A DNA stretch of 52,053 nucleotides from LSNR01 sp964603325 (GCA_964603325.1 CAZRUH010000001.1:1-52053); one strand, 5' to 3'. Counted from the first letter of the stretch, positions 8,554-15,683 are shown. A program made the numbers and translations. Notes: a model not told the origin generated them from the sequence alone.

Positions 8554-9714
8554 ATGATTAGAGTGTTGTTTTTTAATTATGAATATCCTCCGCTGGGAGG
8601 TGGAGCGGCTAATGCCACCGCTTATTTATTAAGGGAATTTTCAAAAAAACATAATTTAAAAATTGATTTAATCACTTCTTCCATTGATGGCGATAATCAT
8701 ATTGAAAAAATTGGCAATAATATTAAAATTTATCGTTTGCCAATAGGAAAAAATAAAAACAGGTTACACTTTCAAACGCAGAAGGAGCTAGTGGTTTATT
8801 CATGGAAGGCCTATTTTTTCGCGCGCAAGCTTGTGCGAAAAAATAAGTATGATTTAACCCATTCTTTCTTCGCTGTTCCCTGTGGATTTATTTCACATTT
8901 ACTATGGAGAGAAAAAAAACTTCCTTATATAATTTCTTTAAGAGGATCAGATGTGCCCGGATATAGTGAGCGTTTTTCTCTGATTTATAAAATTCTCATA
9001 CCATTAATCAGAGTTATTTGGAAATATGCTGAATTTGTGGTTGCCAACAGTTTGGAATTTAAAAAATTGGCTCAAAAAGTTAATCCAAATCAAAAAATAA
9101 AAGTAATTACCAACGGAATAGATGTTAAGGAATTTTATTGCAGAAATTTATTAAATGAAGGTAATGCAGAAGATAGTTTTAGGGTGATTTGTGGTTCAAG
9201 GATAACACCGAGAAAAGGAATTCGTTTTATTATTAAAGCGACGCAAATTCTAAAATCAAAAGGTATAAAAATTGAATTGGATATTATTGGTGAGGGTAAT
9301 GAAAAGAGAGATTTGGAAAAAATGGTTGATAATATGAACTTAAACAAAGAAATTAATTTTTTGGGAGTGATAAAACATAGTGAATTGCCGAAATATTATC
9401 AGAGATCAAATGTTTATGTCTCCGCTTCGTTTAATGAAGGTATGAGCAATACCATGTTGGAAGCTTTGGCTTGCGGTTTACCGATTATAGCGACAAAAAC
9501 CGGAGGAACAAATGAAATGGTTTTTTCAGGAGAAAACGGTTTTGTTGTTGAAATGAAGTCGGCAGAAGATATTGCCAAAAAGATAGAGATTATTTTCAAT
9601 AATTTTGAATTGGAAAAAAAGATGTCGGAAAAAAGTCGTCAAATTGCTGAAAAGATGAGTTGGGAAAATATAGCGAATGATTACGAGGCGCTGTATAAAA
9701 AAATAAAACAATAA
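8554..9714 (+). CDS. GT4-family glycosyltransferase
   Basis: A 386-residue GT-B enzyme. The N-terminal domain opens with the glycine-rich acceptor loop PPLGGGAANATAYLL. The C-terminal Glycos_transf_1 domain has the basic GSRITPRKG stretch (about residues 218-226) and the E-x7-E nucleotide-sugar motif within EGMSNTMLEALACGLPIIA. The enzyme would act on the cytoplasmic face, adding a hexose from a nucleotide sugar to a lipid-linked or surface glycan. It lies in an apparent operon with the histidine kinase before it and the LPG-synthase-type protein after it. Substrate cannot be inferred. Confidence 0.9.
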   Translation: MIRVLFFNYEYPPLGGGAANATAYLLREFSKKHNLKIDLITSSIDGDNHIEKIGNNIKIYRLPIGKNKNRLHFQTQKELVVYSWKAYFFARKLVRKNKYDLTHSFFAVPCGFISHLLWREKKLPYIISLRGSDVPGYSERFSLIYKILIPLIRVIWKYAEFVVANSLEFKKLAQKVNPNQKIKVITNGIDVKEFYCRNLLNEGNAEDSFRVICGSRITPRKGIRFIIKATQILKSKGIKIELDIIGEGNEKRDLEKMVDNMNLNKEINFLGVIKHSELPKYYQRSNVYVSASFNEGMSNTMLEALACGLPIIATKTGGTNEMVFSGENGFVVEMKSAEDIAKKIEIIFNNFELEKKMSEKSRQIAEKMSWENIANDYEALYKKIKQ

Positions 9715-9763
9715 GAATATTATGAGATTTGATGGTTAATTTGTAAAATTTTTTTTAAAGTCA

Positions 9764-10657
9764 TTGGGAAGTCTGTTTTTTGTATGGTGGATTTTATTTG
9801 CGGTTAATTGGCTGGAAATTTGGTCGTTTTTGCAAAAAATAACCCGGTGGCAAATAGTTATGTATATGGTATTATATGTTATGGGAATGATTTTCTCTTC
9901 CTATAAGTGGAAATTTCTAGCTAAACATAAAGGAATAAGTCTACCTTTTAAATATTTTTTTAAATCATATTTTACAGCTACTTTTATAAACAATTTTTTC
10001 CCTTCATTTGTTGGCGGAGATGGGTTTAAAATTTATTACATTGGCAAAAAAACAGGAAAATTGAAAGAATCCGCGTCAAGTGTCTTTATGGACAGGTTAA
10101 CAGGTTTGTGGGGGGCGATGTTTTTAGCTGTTATTTTCTTTGTTCTTAATTTATCAATACTTGTGCATAGCCAAATTTTAATAATAATAAATATTTTGAT
10201 TATAGCGGGTTTAATTATATGGTTTTTTATTTTAGAATTATTTAAAAAAAGAATAATTTCTGTTCCCAATAAAAAAATCGGCAAAACGCTAAATATTTTT
10301 ATTAATGAAATTAATCATTATAATGGAAAAACAAGAGAAATTTGGAAAGCGATTTTATTATCTTTTCCTTTTAATTTCATTGGTCTGGCGGGAGCCAATT
10401 ATATTCTTTTCTTGTCCATGGGAATTGATATAAATTTATTAAATTATTTATCGGTTATTTTTTTAATTAGCATTGTATCGTCCGTTCCAATAACAATAAA
10501 CAATATTGGTATAAAAGAATGGGCGTATATTACCTTTTTCGGTTTTTTCGGTTTAAATTCTTCTGCGGTAATCAGTGTGGCAATTTTGAGCCGTTTTATT
10601 CAAATGATAATCAGTTTTTTTGCATTACCTATTTATTTAATAGAAAAAAAGAAGTAA
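9764..10657 (+). CDS. LPG-synthase-type transmembrane protein (UPF0104/YbhN-like)
   Basis: About 297 residues with seven to eight membrane helices. The family signature NNFFPSFVGGDGFKIYYIGKK and the SVFMDRLTGLWG segment are clear. The family covers the membrane part of lysylphosphatidylglycerol synthase and AglD/YbhN-like proteins often found beside glycosyltransferases; the lysyltransferase domain is absent here. The start is doubtful. The frame is open back to 9740, but the only start codon in it is TTG at 9764. An ATG at 9732 would give a good N-terminus if one base were missing before 9746, so a small sequence error or a true TTG start are both possible. Confidence 0.78.
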   Translation: MGSLFFVWWILFAVNWLEIWSFLQKITRWQIVMYMVLYVMGMIFSSYKWKFLAKHKGISLPFKYFFKSYFTATFINNFFPSFVGGDGFKIYYIGKKTGKLKESASSVFMDRLTGLWGAMFLAVIFFVLNLSILVHSQILIIINILIIAGLIIWFFILELFKKRIISVPNKKIGKTLNIFINEINHYNGKTREIWKAILLSFPFNFIGLAGANYILFLSMGIDINLLNYLSVIFLISIVSSVPITINNIGIKEWAYITFFGFFGLNSSAVISVAILSRFIQMIISFFALPIYLIEKKK

Positions 10658-10660
10658 TTT

Positions 10661-10747
10661 GGTGGAATGGCTGAGTGGTTTAAAGCGCTGCTCTCGAAAA
10701 GCAGTGGACGAGAAATCGTCTCAGAGGTTCAAATCCTCTTTCCACCG
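10661..10747 (+). tRNA. tRNA-Ser(CGA)
   Basis: Acceptor stem GGTGGAA/TTCCACC with discriminator G, anticodon stem CTGCT/AGCAG with loop CTCGAAA (anticodon CGA), a long class II variable arm (GGACGAGAAATCGTCTC) and T arm AGAGG-TTCAAAT-CCTCT. CCA is not encoded. It follows the membrane-protein gene by 3 bp. Confidence 0.96.
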
Positions 10748-10866
10748 CAAATTAAAGTATATCGTTTTCATTTTGTTTAGATGTAAAGGTGCTTACATTA
10801 TCAGCGAATAGAAATTATTGCAAAAATATAAAGAGGCATTATTTTTTAAAATATTGTAAATAAAAT

Positions 10867-10897
10867 TTGACAAAAAAAATATATCTGTTAATATTAT
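10867..10897 (+). promoter_or_regulatory. Promoter of the infA ribosomal operon
   Basis: A perfect -35 TTGACA (10867-10872) is followed by a choice of -10 elements: TAATAT at 10889-10894 with an upstream TG (extended -10, 16-bp spacer), or TATTAT at 10892-10897 (19 bp). Transcription would begin near 10903, giving a leader of about 100 nt before infA. The 120 bp between tRNA-Ser and this promoter shows nothing else. Confidence 0.75.
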
Positions 10898-10924
10898 TAC
10901 AGTAAAATTTTATATGGTTTAAGC

Positions 10925-10994
10925 AATAGAGGTATTCTATTCCGCTACTCAAGAATTAGGAATGTAATGTTATTGAGTTTACTCCTCTATTTTT
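10925..10994 (+). promoter_or_regulatory. Structured 5' leader of infA operon, candidate autoregulatory pseudoknot
   Basis: A closing stem of 8 perfect base pairs (10925-10932 with 10984-10991) encloses two crossing helices. These are ATTCC 10939-10943 with GGAAT 10959-10963, and ACTCAA 10947-10952 with TTGAGT 10973-10978. Loop lengths (3, 6 and 9 nt) are compatible with an H-type pseudoknot. A local hairpin AATAG/CTATT (10925-10929 with 10937-10941) competes with the closing stem. The 3' strand runs into TTTTT and ends 12 nt before the infA ATG. In E. coli, ribosomal protein S4 represses the alpha operon through a leader pseudoknot; this operon also encodes S4. The function is inferred. Confidence 0.45.
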
Positions 10995-11006
10995 GTGTTG
11001 GTATAT

Positions 11007-11225
11007 ATGAGTCAAAAAAAAGAATTAATAGTTGTTGAAGGTGTAATTAAAGAATCTCTTCCGAGTACCACATTTAGAGTGTTGTTAGATAATGGTCATG
11101 AAATTTTAGCTCATATTTCCGGAAAAATGAGAGTTCACTATATAAAGCTTTTGCCCGGGGATCGTGTGACTGTGGAAATGAGCCCCTATGATTTATCAAG
11201 AGGCAGAATAACAAAAAGATTATAA
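11007..11225 (+). CDS. infA: Translation initiation factor IF-1
   Basis: A 72-residue S1/OB-fold protein that binds the ribosomal A site during initiation. The LIVVEGVIKESLPSTTFRV start, the GHEILAHISGKMR core and the end SRGRITKRL match IF-1 over its whole length. The ATG at 11007 is preferred over the GTG at 10995 because it gives the standard N-terminus. No Shine-Dalgarno site precedes it. First gene of the operon, followed by rpmJ after 22 bp. Confidence 0.97.
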   Translation: MSQKKELIVVEGVIKESLPSTTFRVLLDNGHEILAHISGKMRVHYIKLLPGDRVTVEMSPYDLSRGRITKRL

Positions 11226-11247
11226 TTTTTTTTAATTTATTTTTATT

Positions 11248-11361
11248 ATGAAAGTTAGAGCATCTGTGAAAAAAATGTGCGCTCATTGTAAAGTCGTTCG
11301 CAGGAGAGGAAAGCTTTTTGTTCTTTGTTCTAATCCGAAACATAAGCAACGGCAGGGTTAA
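11248..11361 (+). CDS. rpmJ: Ribosomal protein bL36
   Basis: A short gene for a 37-residue 50S protein: MKVRASVKKMCAHCK at the start and NPKHKQRQG at the end. The zinc ligands C11, C14, C27 and H32 are all present, so this is the zinc-binding form. Position between infA and the S11/S13 genes is the standard one. Confidence 0.97.
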   Translation: MKVRASVKKMCAHCKVVRRRGKLFVLCSNPKHKQRQG

Positions 11362-11384
11362 TTTTATAATGTTATTTTTTAAAT

Positions 11385-11924
11385 ATGACTGAGGAAAAGA
11401 AAAAAAATAGTGATAATAAAGTTGTTGATTCCTTAAATGTAAAGGGGGAAAAAGAAAGAGCAGTAATTAAAAAAGCTGACAACGGGAAAGATAAGGAAGT
11501 AGGAAATATTGAAGATAGCGCCAATAAAGAGGTTGCAAATTCATCATCGGTAACGAAAAAGAAAAAGGGCAAAAAAATGGTTTATAAAGGTCAAGCGCAT
11601 ATTAAATGCACTTATAATAATACGGTAATTACCATTACCGATACCAACGGAGCAACGCTGGGATGGTCTAGCGCGGGGCTACTTGGTTTTAAAGGGGCAA
11701 AGAAATCTACGCCTTTTGCGGCCACTAAAGTTGCTGCGGATGTTTCTGAAAAAGTAAAAAAATTTGGCTTAAAAGAGTTGATGGTTTTTATTAAAGGTGT
11801 TGGTGGTGGCAGAGAGTCAACGGTTAGAGGTTTGGCTGGAGCGGGATTTGATATTTTGTTAATTAAAGATGTTACTCCAATTCCTCATAATGGTTGTCGC
11901 AGGAGAAGACCTAGAAGAGTTTAA
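11385..11924 (+). CDS. rpsK: Ribosomal protein uS11 with long N-terminal extension
   Basis: A 179-residue 30S platform protein. The S11 domain starts near residue 66 (GQAHIKCTYNNTVITITD) and ends with the typical PHNGCRRRRPRRV. The first ~65 residues are a low-complexity, charged Lys/Glu/Asp/Asn segment. Usual S11 length is about 125-130 residues, so this is an added tail and not part of the fold. An internal ATG at the VYKGQAHIK position would give a short but slightly truncated S11; the open, biased frame upstream argues for the longer product. It lies before rpsM, whereas in most bacteria rpsM precedes rpsK. Confidence 0.93.
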   Translation: MTEEKKKNSDNKVVDSLNVKGEKERAVIKKADNGKDKEVGNIEDSANKEVANSSSVTKKKKGKKMVYKGQAHIKCTYNNTVITITDTNGATLGWSSAGLLGFKGAKKSTPFAATKVAADVSEKVKKFGLKELMVFIKGVGGGRESTVRGLAGAGFDILLIKDVTPIPHNGCRRRRPRRV

Positions 11925-11960
11925 AAATTAGAGAATAAAAATTAATTTTTTGTAATAATT

Positions 11961-12347
11961 ATGGCTAGAATAGTTGGTGTAAATATACCGGACAACAAAA
12001 GAATAGAGATTGCTTTAACTTATATTTTTGGTATAGGTAGATCTACAAGCAATGTTATTTTAGATAAGTTGGATATAGATAAAAATATCCGCGCCAAAGA
12101 TTTGACCAAAGAAAATATAAACGCTCTAAAAAATGAAATTGAAACTAATTATAAAATAGAAGGTGAGTTAAAGCACGAAATTAGAATGAATATTAAGAGA
12201 TTAAAGGAGATAGGTTGTTATCGTGGAATTAGGCATCAAAAAAGTTTGCCGGTTAGAGGGCAAAGAACCAAGACTAACACAAGAACAGTTAGGGGAAATG
12301 TTAGACATACTGCGGGAAGTGGACGAAGAACGGTTGAAAAAACTTAA
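11961..12347 (+). CDS. rpsM: Ribosomal protein uS13
   Basis: A 128-residue protein of the 30S head that contacts the 50S subunit and P-site tRNA. ARIVGVNIPDNKRIEIALTY, GIGRSTSNVIL and the C-terminal RHQKSLPVRGQRTKTNTRT followed by GNVRHTAGSGRR are diagnostic. Normal length. It follows rpsK by 36 bp and precedes rpsD by 76 bp. No Shine-Dalgarno site; an AT-rich TAATAATT lies before the ATG. Confidence 0.97.
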   Translation: MARIVGVNIPDNKRIEIALTYIFGIGRSTSNVILDKLDIDKNIRAKDLTKENINALKNEIETNYKIEGELKHEIRMNIKRLKEIGCYRGIRHQKSLPVRGQRTKTNTRTVRGNVRHTAGSGRRTVEKT

Positions 12348-12423
12348 CAAGTATTTGATCAATAATATGTTTTTTTATGGATAAATTATTAGTTGTATAC
12401 TAATGATTTACCGGTTATAAGTA

Positions 12424-13056
12424 ATGGCAAGAGATTTAAATCCAAAATGCAAACAATGTAGAAGAGCAAAAGAAAAACTTTTTCTAAAAGGTGATCGTTG
12501 TGGTTCTCCAAAGTGCGCGATGGTAAAAAAAGCTTATGCTCCGGGAATGCATGGGCAAAAAATGGTTAGAGGTCTTAGCGAATACGGAAAACAATTGGCA
12601 ATGAAGCAAAGAATTAAAAGGATTTATGGTGTTTTGGAAAAACAATTCAGAAAACATTTCCAAGAAATAAAAAACAAACAAGGTGTGACGGGAGATTTGT
12701 TAATGATAAGATTGGAGCTCAGGTTAGATAATGTTGTTTATCGTATGGGACTTGGATCATCCAGAAGTGTCGCCAGGCAATTGGTTAACCATGGCTGGAT
12801 TAGAGTTAATGGGAAAAAGTTAACAATTCCTTCAGCAAAGGTCAATGTTGGCGATGTTATTACTGTTAATGATACCAAAAAGGAAAAAGGTTATTATAAA
12901 AACAGATTGAAAGTTTTAAAAAATAAAGATACTTCCCCGTCATGGTTAAGTGTCAACCTTTCCAATATGGAAACTAAAATTTTAGCGGAGCCGGATACTT
13001 CCAGCATTGGAGTTAATGTTGATCCGCAGATGGTGGTGGAATATTATTCCAGATAG
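12424..13056 (+). CDS. rpsD: Ribosomal protein uS4
   Basis: A 210-residue primary 16S-binding protein. The N-terminus carries four cysteines (C9, C12, C26, C31), the zinc-finger form of S4. The S4 RNA-binding domain follows (RLDNVVYRMGLGSSRSVARQ, then NHGWIRVNGKK). The C-terminal PSWLSVNLSNME is typical. S4 is the translational repressor of the alpha operon in E. coli, which is relevant to the structured leader before infA. Next to rpoA as usual. Confidence 0.97.
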   Translation: MARDLNPKCKQCRRAKEKLFLKGDRCGSPKCAMVKKAYAPGMHGQKMVRGLSEYGKQLAMKQRIKRIYGVLEKQFRKHFQEIKNKQGVTGDLLMIRLELRLDNVVYRMGLGSSRSVARQLVNHGWIRVNGKKLTIPSAKVNVGDVITVNDTKKEKGYYKNRLKVLKNKDTSPSWLSVNLSNMETKILAEPDTSSIGVNVDPQMVVEYYSR

Positions 13057-13103
13057 TTGTTTTTGGATATTAAATATATTAATAATTTTCTTATAATAAA
13101 AAT

Positions 13104-13673
13104 ATGCAATCAATAACCCTTCCCAAAAAAAGTAAATTTATTGAAACCGGAGAAAATTCCGGAAAGTTTATAATAGAAGAATGTTACCCGGGATATGGAA
13201 CAACATTGGGAAATTCTTTAAGAAGAGTTTTGTTGTCTTCTTTGGATGGAGCAGCTGTTACGGCTGTAAAAATTAAGGGTGTTTCTCACGAATTCTCCAC
13301 CATTGAAGGAGTTTTGGAAGATGTTGTTCAAATAATTTTAAATGTGAAAAAAATTCGTTTTAAATTTTTCGGAGACAATCCAATTAGAGTGGAGTTGAAG
13401 CATAAAGGAAAAGGGGAGATTACCGCTAAAAACATTAAATGTCCTTCTGACGCGGAAGTTGTTAATGGTGAGCAAATTATTGCTACAGCCACTTCAAGCA
13501 AAGCCAATTTGGAGATGGAATTAGAAATTTCAAAAGGAATCGGGTATGTTCCCGTTGATCAACAAACAAAGATGGGCGAATTAAATTGGATTGCAGTTGA
13601 TGCCATTTACACTCCGATTAAGAGGGTGAATTATCAAGTTGAAAATATGCGTGTTGGAAAGAGAACAGATTAA
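13104..13673 (+). CDS. rpoA: RNA polymerase alpha subunit, part before an in-frame stop
   Basis: The first 189 codons of rpoA: the alpha N-terminal domain with TLGNSLRRVLLSSL (the helix that contacts its partner alpha and beta/beta'), EGVLEDVVQIILN and the VNYQVENMRVGKRTD stretch. The frame then meets TAA at 13671-13673, exactly where other bacteria have Tyr or Leu in RTD-(Y/L)-DKL. The same frame continues without loss of similarity (DKIILEIFTDGS) to 14105. Cut here, the protein would lack the last helix of the dimer interface and the whole C-terminal domain. A TAT-to-TAA sequence error is the simplest reading; see the finding. Confidence 0.9.
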   Translation: MQSITLPKKSKFIETGENSGKFIIEECYPGYGTTLGNSLRRVLLSSLDGAAVTAVKIKGVSHEFSTIEGVLEDVVQIILNVKKIRFKFFGDNPIRVELKHKGKGEITAKNIKCPSDAEVVNGEQIIATATSSKANLEMELEISKGIGYVPVDQQTKMGELNWIAVDAIYTPIKRVNYQVENMRVGKRTD

Positions 13674-14105
13674 GATAAGATAATTTTGGAAATTTTTACA
13701 GATGGAAGCATTACTCCCGTAGACGCATTTAATAAAGCGGTGGAGATATTGGTAAAACAGTTTAGCGCTCTATCGGAAGGAGTAAACAAAACTACACAAA
13801 CTCAAAAAGAAAAGATTGAAGCGGAAGATAAGCCTCAGGAGTATGAAGCTATTTTTGACGACAAGAAAGAAGATGTTTCTGAAGAAGTTGGCAATGAGAA
13901 AGAGGCCGGCAATATTAAAATTGAAGAATTAAAGGGATTGTCTACCAGAACACTCAATGCTCTTAAGGATAATAAGATAAGCAAAGTGAAAAAAATTATT
14001 TCTTTAAGCGCTGATGATTTGTTGCAATTGGAAGGAATGGGAGAAAAAGGCGTTAAGGAAATTAAAAAAGCAATTGGTAGTTTGGGATTAATATTGAAAA
14101 ACTAA
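13674..14105 (+). CDS. rpoA: RNA polymerase alpha subunit, part after the in-frame stop
   Basis: In the same frame as the preceding segment, directly after its TAA. It encodes the end of the N-terminal domain (DKIILEIFTDGSITP and the dimerization helix VDAFNKAVEILVKQF), a charged linker of about 55 residues and the alpha C-terminal domain (ELKGLSTRTLNALKDNK, LLQLEGMGEKGVKEI) with its helix-hairpin-helix. Both parts joined give 333 codons plus the stop, the normal alpha length. If translated separately, the only nearby start would be TTG at 13686, with no Shine-Dalgarno site. Real gene content; its independent expression is unlikely. Confidence 0.85.
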   Translation, partial: DKIILEIFTDGSITPVDAFNKAVEILVKQFSALSEGVNKTTQTQKEKIEAEDKPQEYEAIFDDKKEDVSEEVGNEKEAGNIKIEELKGLSTRTLNALKDNKISKVKKIISLSADDLLQLEGMGEKGVKEIKKAIGSLGLILKN

Positions 14106-14118
14106 TCTTAAAAACATT

Positions 14119-14484
14119 ATGAGGAATAGAAAAAAAGGAAGAAAATTGGGCAGAGTGAGGAACCAGCGAAAAGCGCTTATTGCCGGTTTGGTTTCCAATC
14201 TAATAATAAATGAAAAAATTACCACGACTGAAGCCAAAGCTAAAGAAATTAAACCGGTAATTGATAAAGTCATCACTAAAGCCAAAAAATCAGAAAGTGA
14301 TGCCATAAAAAAAGTGGCTGTCATAAGGGATTTGCGTAAGAATTTAAACAAAGAAGCGGTAAAAAAAATTACCGGAGATTTTTTGCAAAAATTTTCTAAA
14401 AGAAATAGTGGCTACACCAGAATAATTAAATTACCCAACAGAAAAAGTGATGATGCGAGAATGGCGGTAATTGAGTTTGTTTAA
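14119..14484 (+). CDS. rplQ: Ribosomal protein bL17
   Basis: A 121-residue 50S protein near the exit tunnel. MRNRKKGRKLGR, QRKALIAGLVSNLI and the end GYTRIIKLPNRKSDDARMAV are diagnostic. It starts 13 bp after rpoA, as in the canonical alpha operon. Confidence 0.96.
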   Translation: MRNRKKGRKLGRVRNQRKALIAGLVSNLIINEKITTTEAKAKEIKPVIDKVITKAKKSESDAIKKVAVIRDLRKNLNKEAVKKITGDFLQKFSKRNSGYTRIIKLPNRKSDDARMAVIEFV

Positions 14485-14505
14485 TTTTAAATTTTTGAGA
14501 AAAAT

Positions 14506-14898
14506 ATGAAGCAGAAATATTATGAGTTTAATGCCCAAGGGAAAGTTTTAGGAAGATTGGCAACAAAAATTGCTGAAGTTTTGAGTGGAAAAAGAAAAGT
14601 TGATTATGTTCCCAACATAGACAATGGAGATTATGTTGTTGTAATAAATTCTGACGGAGTAGTTGTTACCGGCAACAAAAATAAGGATAAAAAATATTTT
14701 AGACATAGTGGGTATCCCGGTGGGATTAAGGAGATTTCTTTTAATGAACAATTAAAAAAAGATTCTCGTAAAATAATAGAAAAGGCTGTTTATGGGATGT
14801 TGCCAAAAAATAAATTAAGAGCAAAAATGATGAAAAGATTATTGATTTATAAAAATGATCAACACAAGCACAAGATTGATATAAGTGATAAAAAATAG
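14506..14898 (+). CDS. rplM: Ribosomal protein uL13
   Basis: A 130-residue early-assembly 50S protein. Core motifs: GKVLGRLATKIAEVLSGK, VVVINSDGVVVTGNK, KYFRHSGYPGG and AVYGMLPKNKLRAKMMKRL. Length is slightly short of the usual 140. It follows rplQ by 21 bp and is paired with rpsI as in most bacteria. Confidence 0.96.
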   Translation: MKQKYYEFNAQGKVLGRLATKIAEVLSGKRKVDYVPNIDNGDYVVVINSDGVVVTGNKNKDKKYFRHSGYPGGIKEISFNEQLKKDSRKIIEKAVYGMLPKNKLRAKMMKRLLIYKNDQHKHKIDISDKK

Positions 14899-14909
14899 GA
14901 TTTAATTTT

Positions 14910-15380
14910 ATGGTTAAAGAAAAAATTGCAAAAAAGGGCACTAAAAAAAAGGAGACTAAAAAAGGAAAAAACAATGATTCGGAAAAATATTTTTACGCGG
15001 TCGGCAGAAGAAAAACAGCAGTGGCTCAGGTGCGATTATTTCCCGGTGACGATGTCAAAGAAAGTGATTTGCTAGTGAACAATAAAAAGATGAGCGACTA
15101 CTTTTTTCGTGATGATTTACGTTTAACGTTTATGGAACCGTTAAAAATTATAGGGGGAGAAGGTAAATTTAGAGTTAGTGCTTTAGTAAAGGGTGGTGGA
15201 ATTACGGGCCAAGCTGAAGCTATAAGACTTGGAATTGCCAGAGCCTTAATTAAATTTGATGAGGAATTAAGAGCGGTTTTGAAAGCGGAAGGATTTCTGA
15301 AAAGAGATGCAAGAAAAGTGGAAAGAAAGAAGCCGGGACTAAAGAAGGCTCGTCGCGCGCCACAATGGTCAAAGCGATAA
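14910..15380 (+). CDS. rpsI: Ribosomal protein uS9 with lysine-rich N-terminal extension
   Basis: A 156-residue 30S head protein. The S9 domain begins near residue 27 (YFYAVGRRKTAVAQVRL) and ends with the essential KKARRAPQWSKR tail that reaches the P-site tRNA. The first ~26 residues are Lys-rich (KGTKKKETKKGKNN), beyond the usual ~130-residue length. A possible weak Shine-Dalgarno AGGA lies about 10 bp upstream. Last gene of the operon; a strong terminator follows. Confidence 0.96.
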   Translation: MVKEKIAKKGTKKKETKKGKNNDSEKYFYAVGRRKTAVAQVRLFPGDDVKESDLLVNNKKMSDYFFRDDLRLTFMEPLKIIGGEGKFRVSALVKGGGITGQAEAIRLGIARALIKFDEELRAVLKAEGFLKRDARKVERKKPGLKKARRAPQWSKR

Positions 15381-15410
15381 TACTTTTGTTTAACTTGAAA
15401 AATAACTTCA

Positions 15411-15440
15411 AAAACGCAATTACTTTTAATTGCGTTTTTT
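15411..15440 (+). terminator. Intrinsic terminator of the ribosomal operon
   Basis: Stem AAAACGCAATTA (15411-15422) with its perfect complement at 15427-15438, loop CTTT, and a run of T to 15440. It begins 31 bp after rpsI. Confidence 0.88.
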
Positions 15441-15467
15441 GATTTTTATAAAATAGTGTGGTATTAT
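15439..15467 (+). promoter_or_regulatory. Promoter upstream of the lysS leader
   Basis: TTGATT (15439-15444), a 17-bp spacer and TATTAT (15462-15467), immediately after the terminator. Transcription would begin near 15474 and leave about 210 nt of leader before lysS. Consensus match by eye. Confidence 0.65.
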
Positions 15468-15517
15468 TTTATTGCTATGGGATAAAAGTTATTCTTGTAT
15501 ATTGGATTAAAAAAAGA

Positions 15518-15574
15518 ACCTAGCGATTACCAAAGGTCAGCTCTTATTCGCTAGGTGGGGCTGACCTTTAGTAA
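15518..15574 (+). promoter_or_regulatory. Interleaved inverted repeats in the lysS leader (candidate RNA switch)
   Basis: Repeat A: ACCTAGCGA (15518-15526) pairs perfectly with 15548-15556. Repeat B: 15527-15543 pairs with 15558-15574 with one C-A mismatch and one G-U pair over about 17 bp. The order is A, B, A', B', so the helices cross. There is no spacer between A and B and at most one base between A' and B', so full helices cannot both form as one pseudoknot. Two exclusive hairpins, or a partial pseudoknot, are more likely. No T run follows, so it is not a simple terminator. Nothing matches a T-box or lysine riboswitch that I can recognise. The rest of 15441-15683 shows no gene. Confidence 0.5.
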
Positions 15575-15683
15575 TTTAAACAAATTTATCAATATATGTG
15601 TGGAGCATTTTGATTAGACTTGGAAAATATAATTATTCTGTTAAATAAATTATATTTTGTGGGTTTGGTTAGTTTATTGGGCA

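Noticed and set aside
13671..13673. Alternative genetic code with TAA read as Tyr
   Set aside because: TAA is the normal stop of most genes here, including tightly packed ones; TAG and TGA also act as stops. A code change cannot explain one site.
15518..15574. T-box or lysine riboswitch before lysS
   Set aside because: The conserved T-box sequence and the lysine-riboswitch junction motifs are not seen, and there is no terminator following the repeats.
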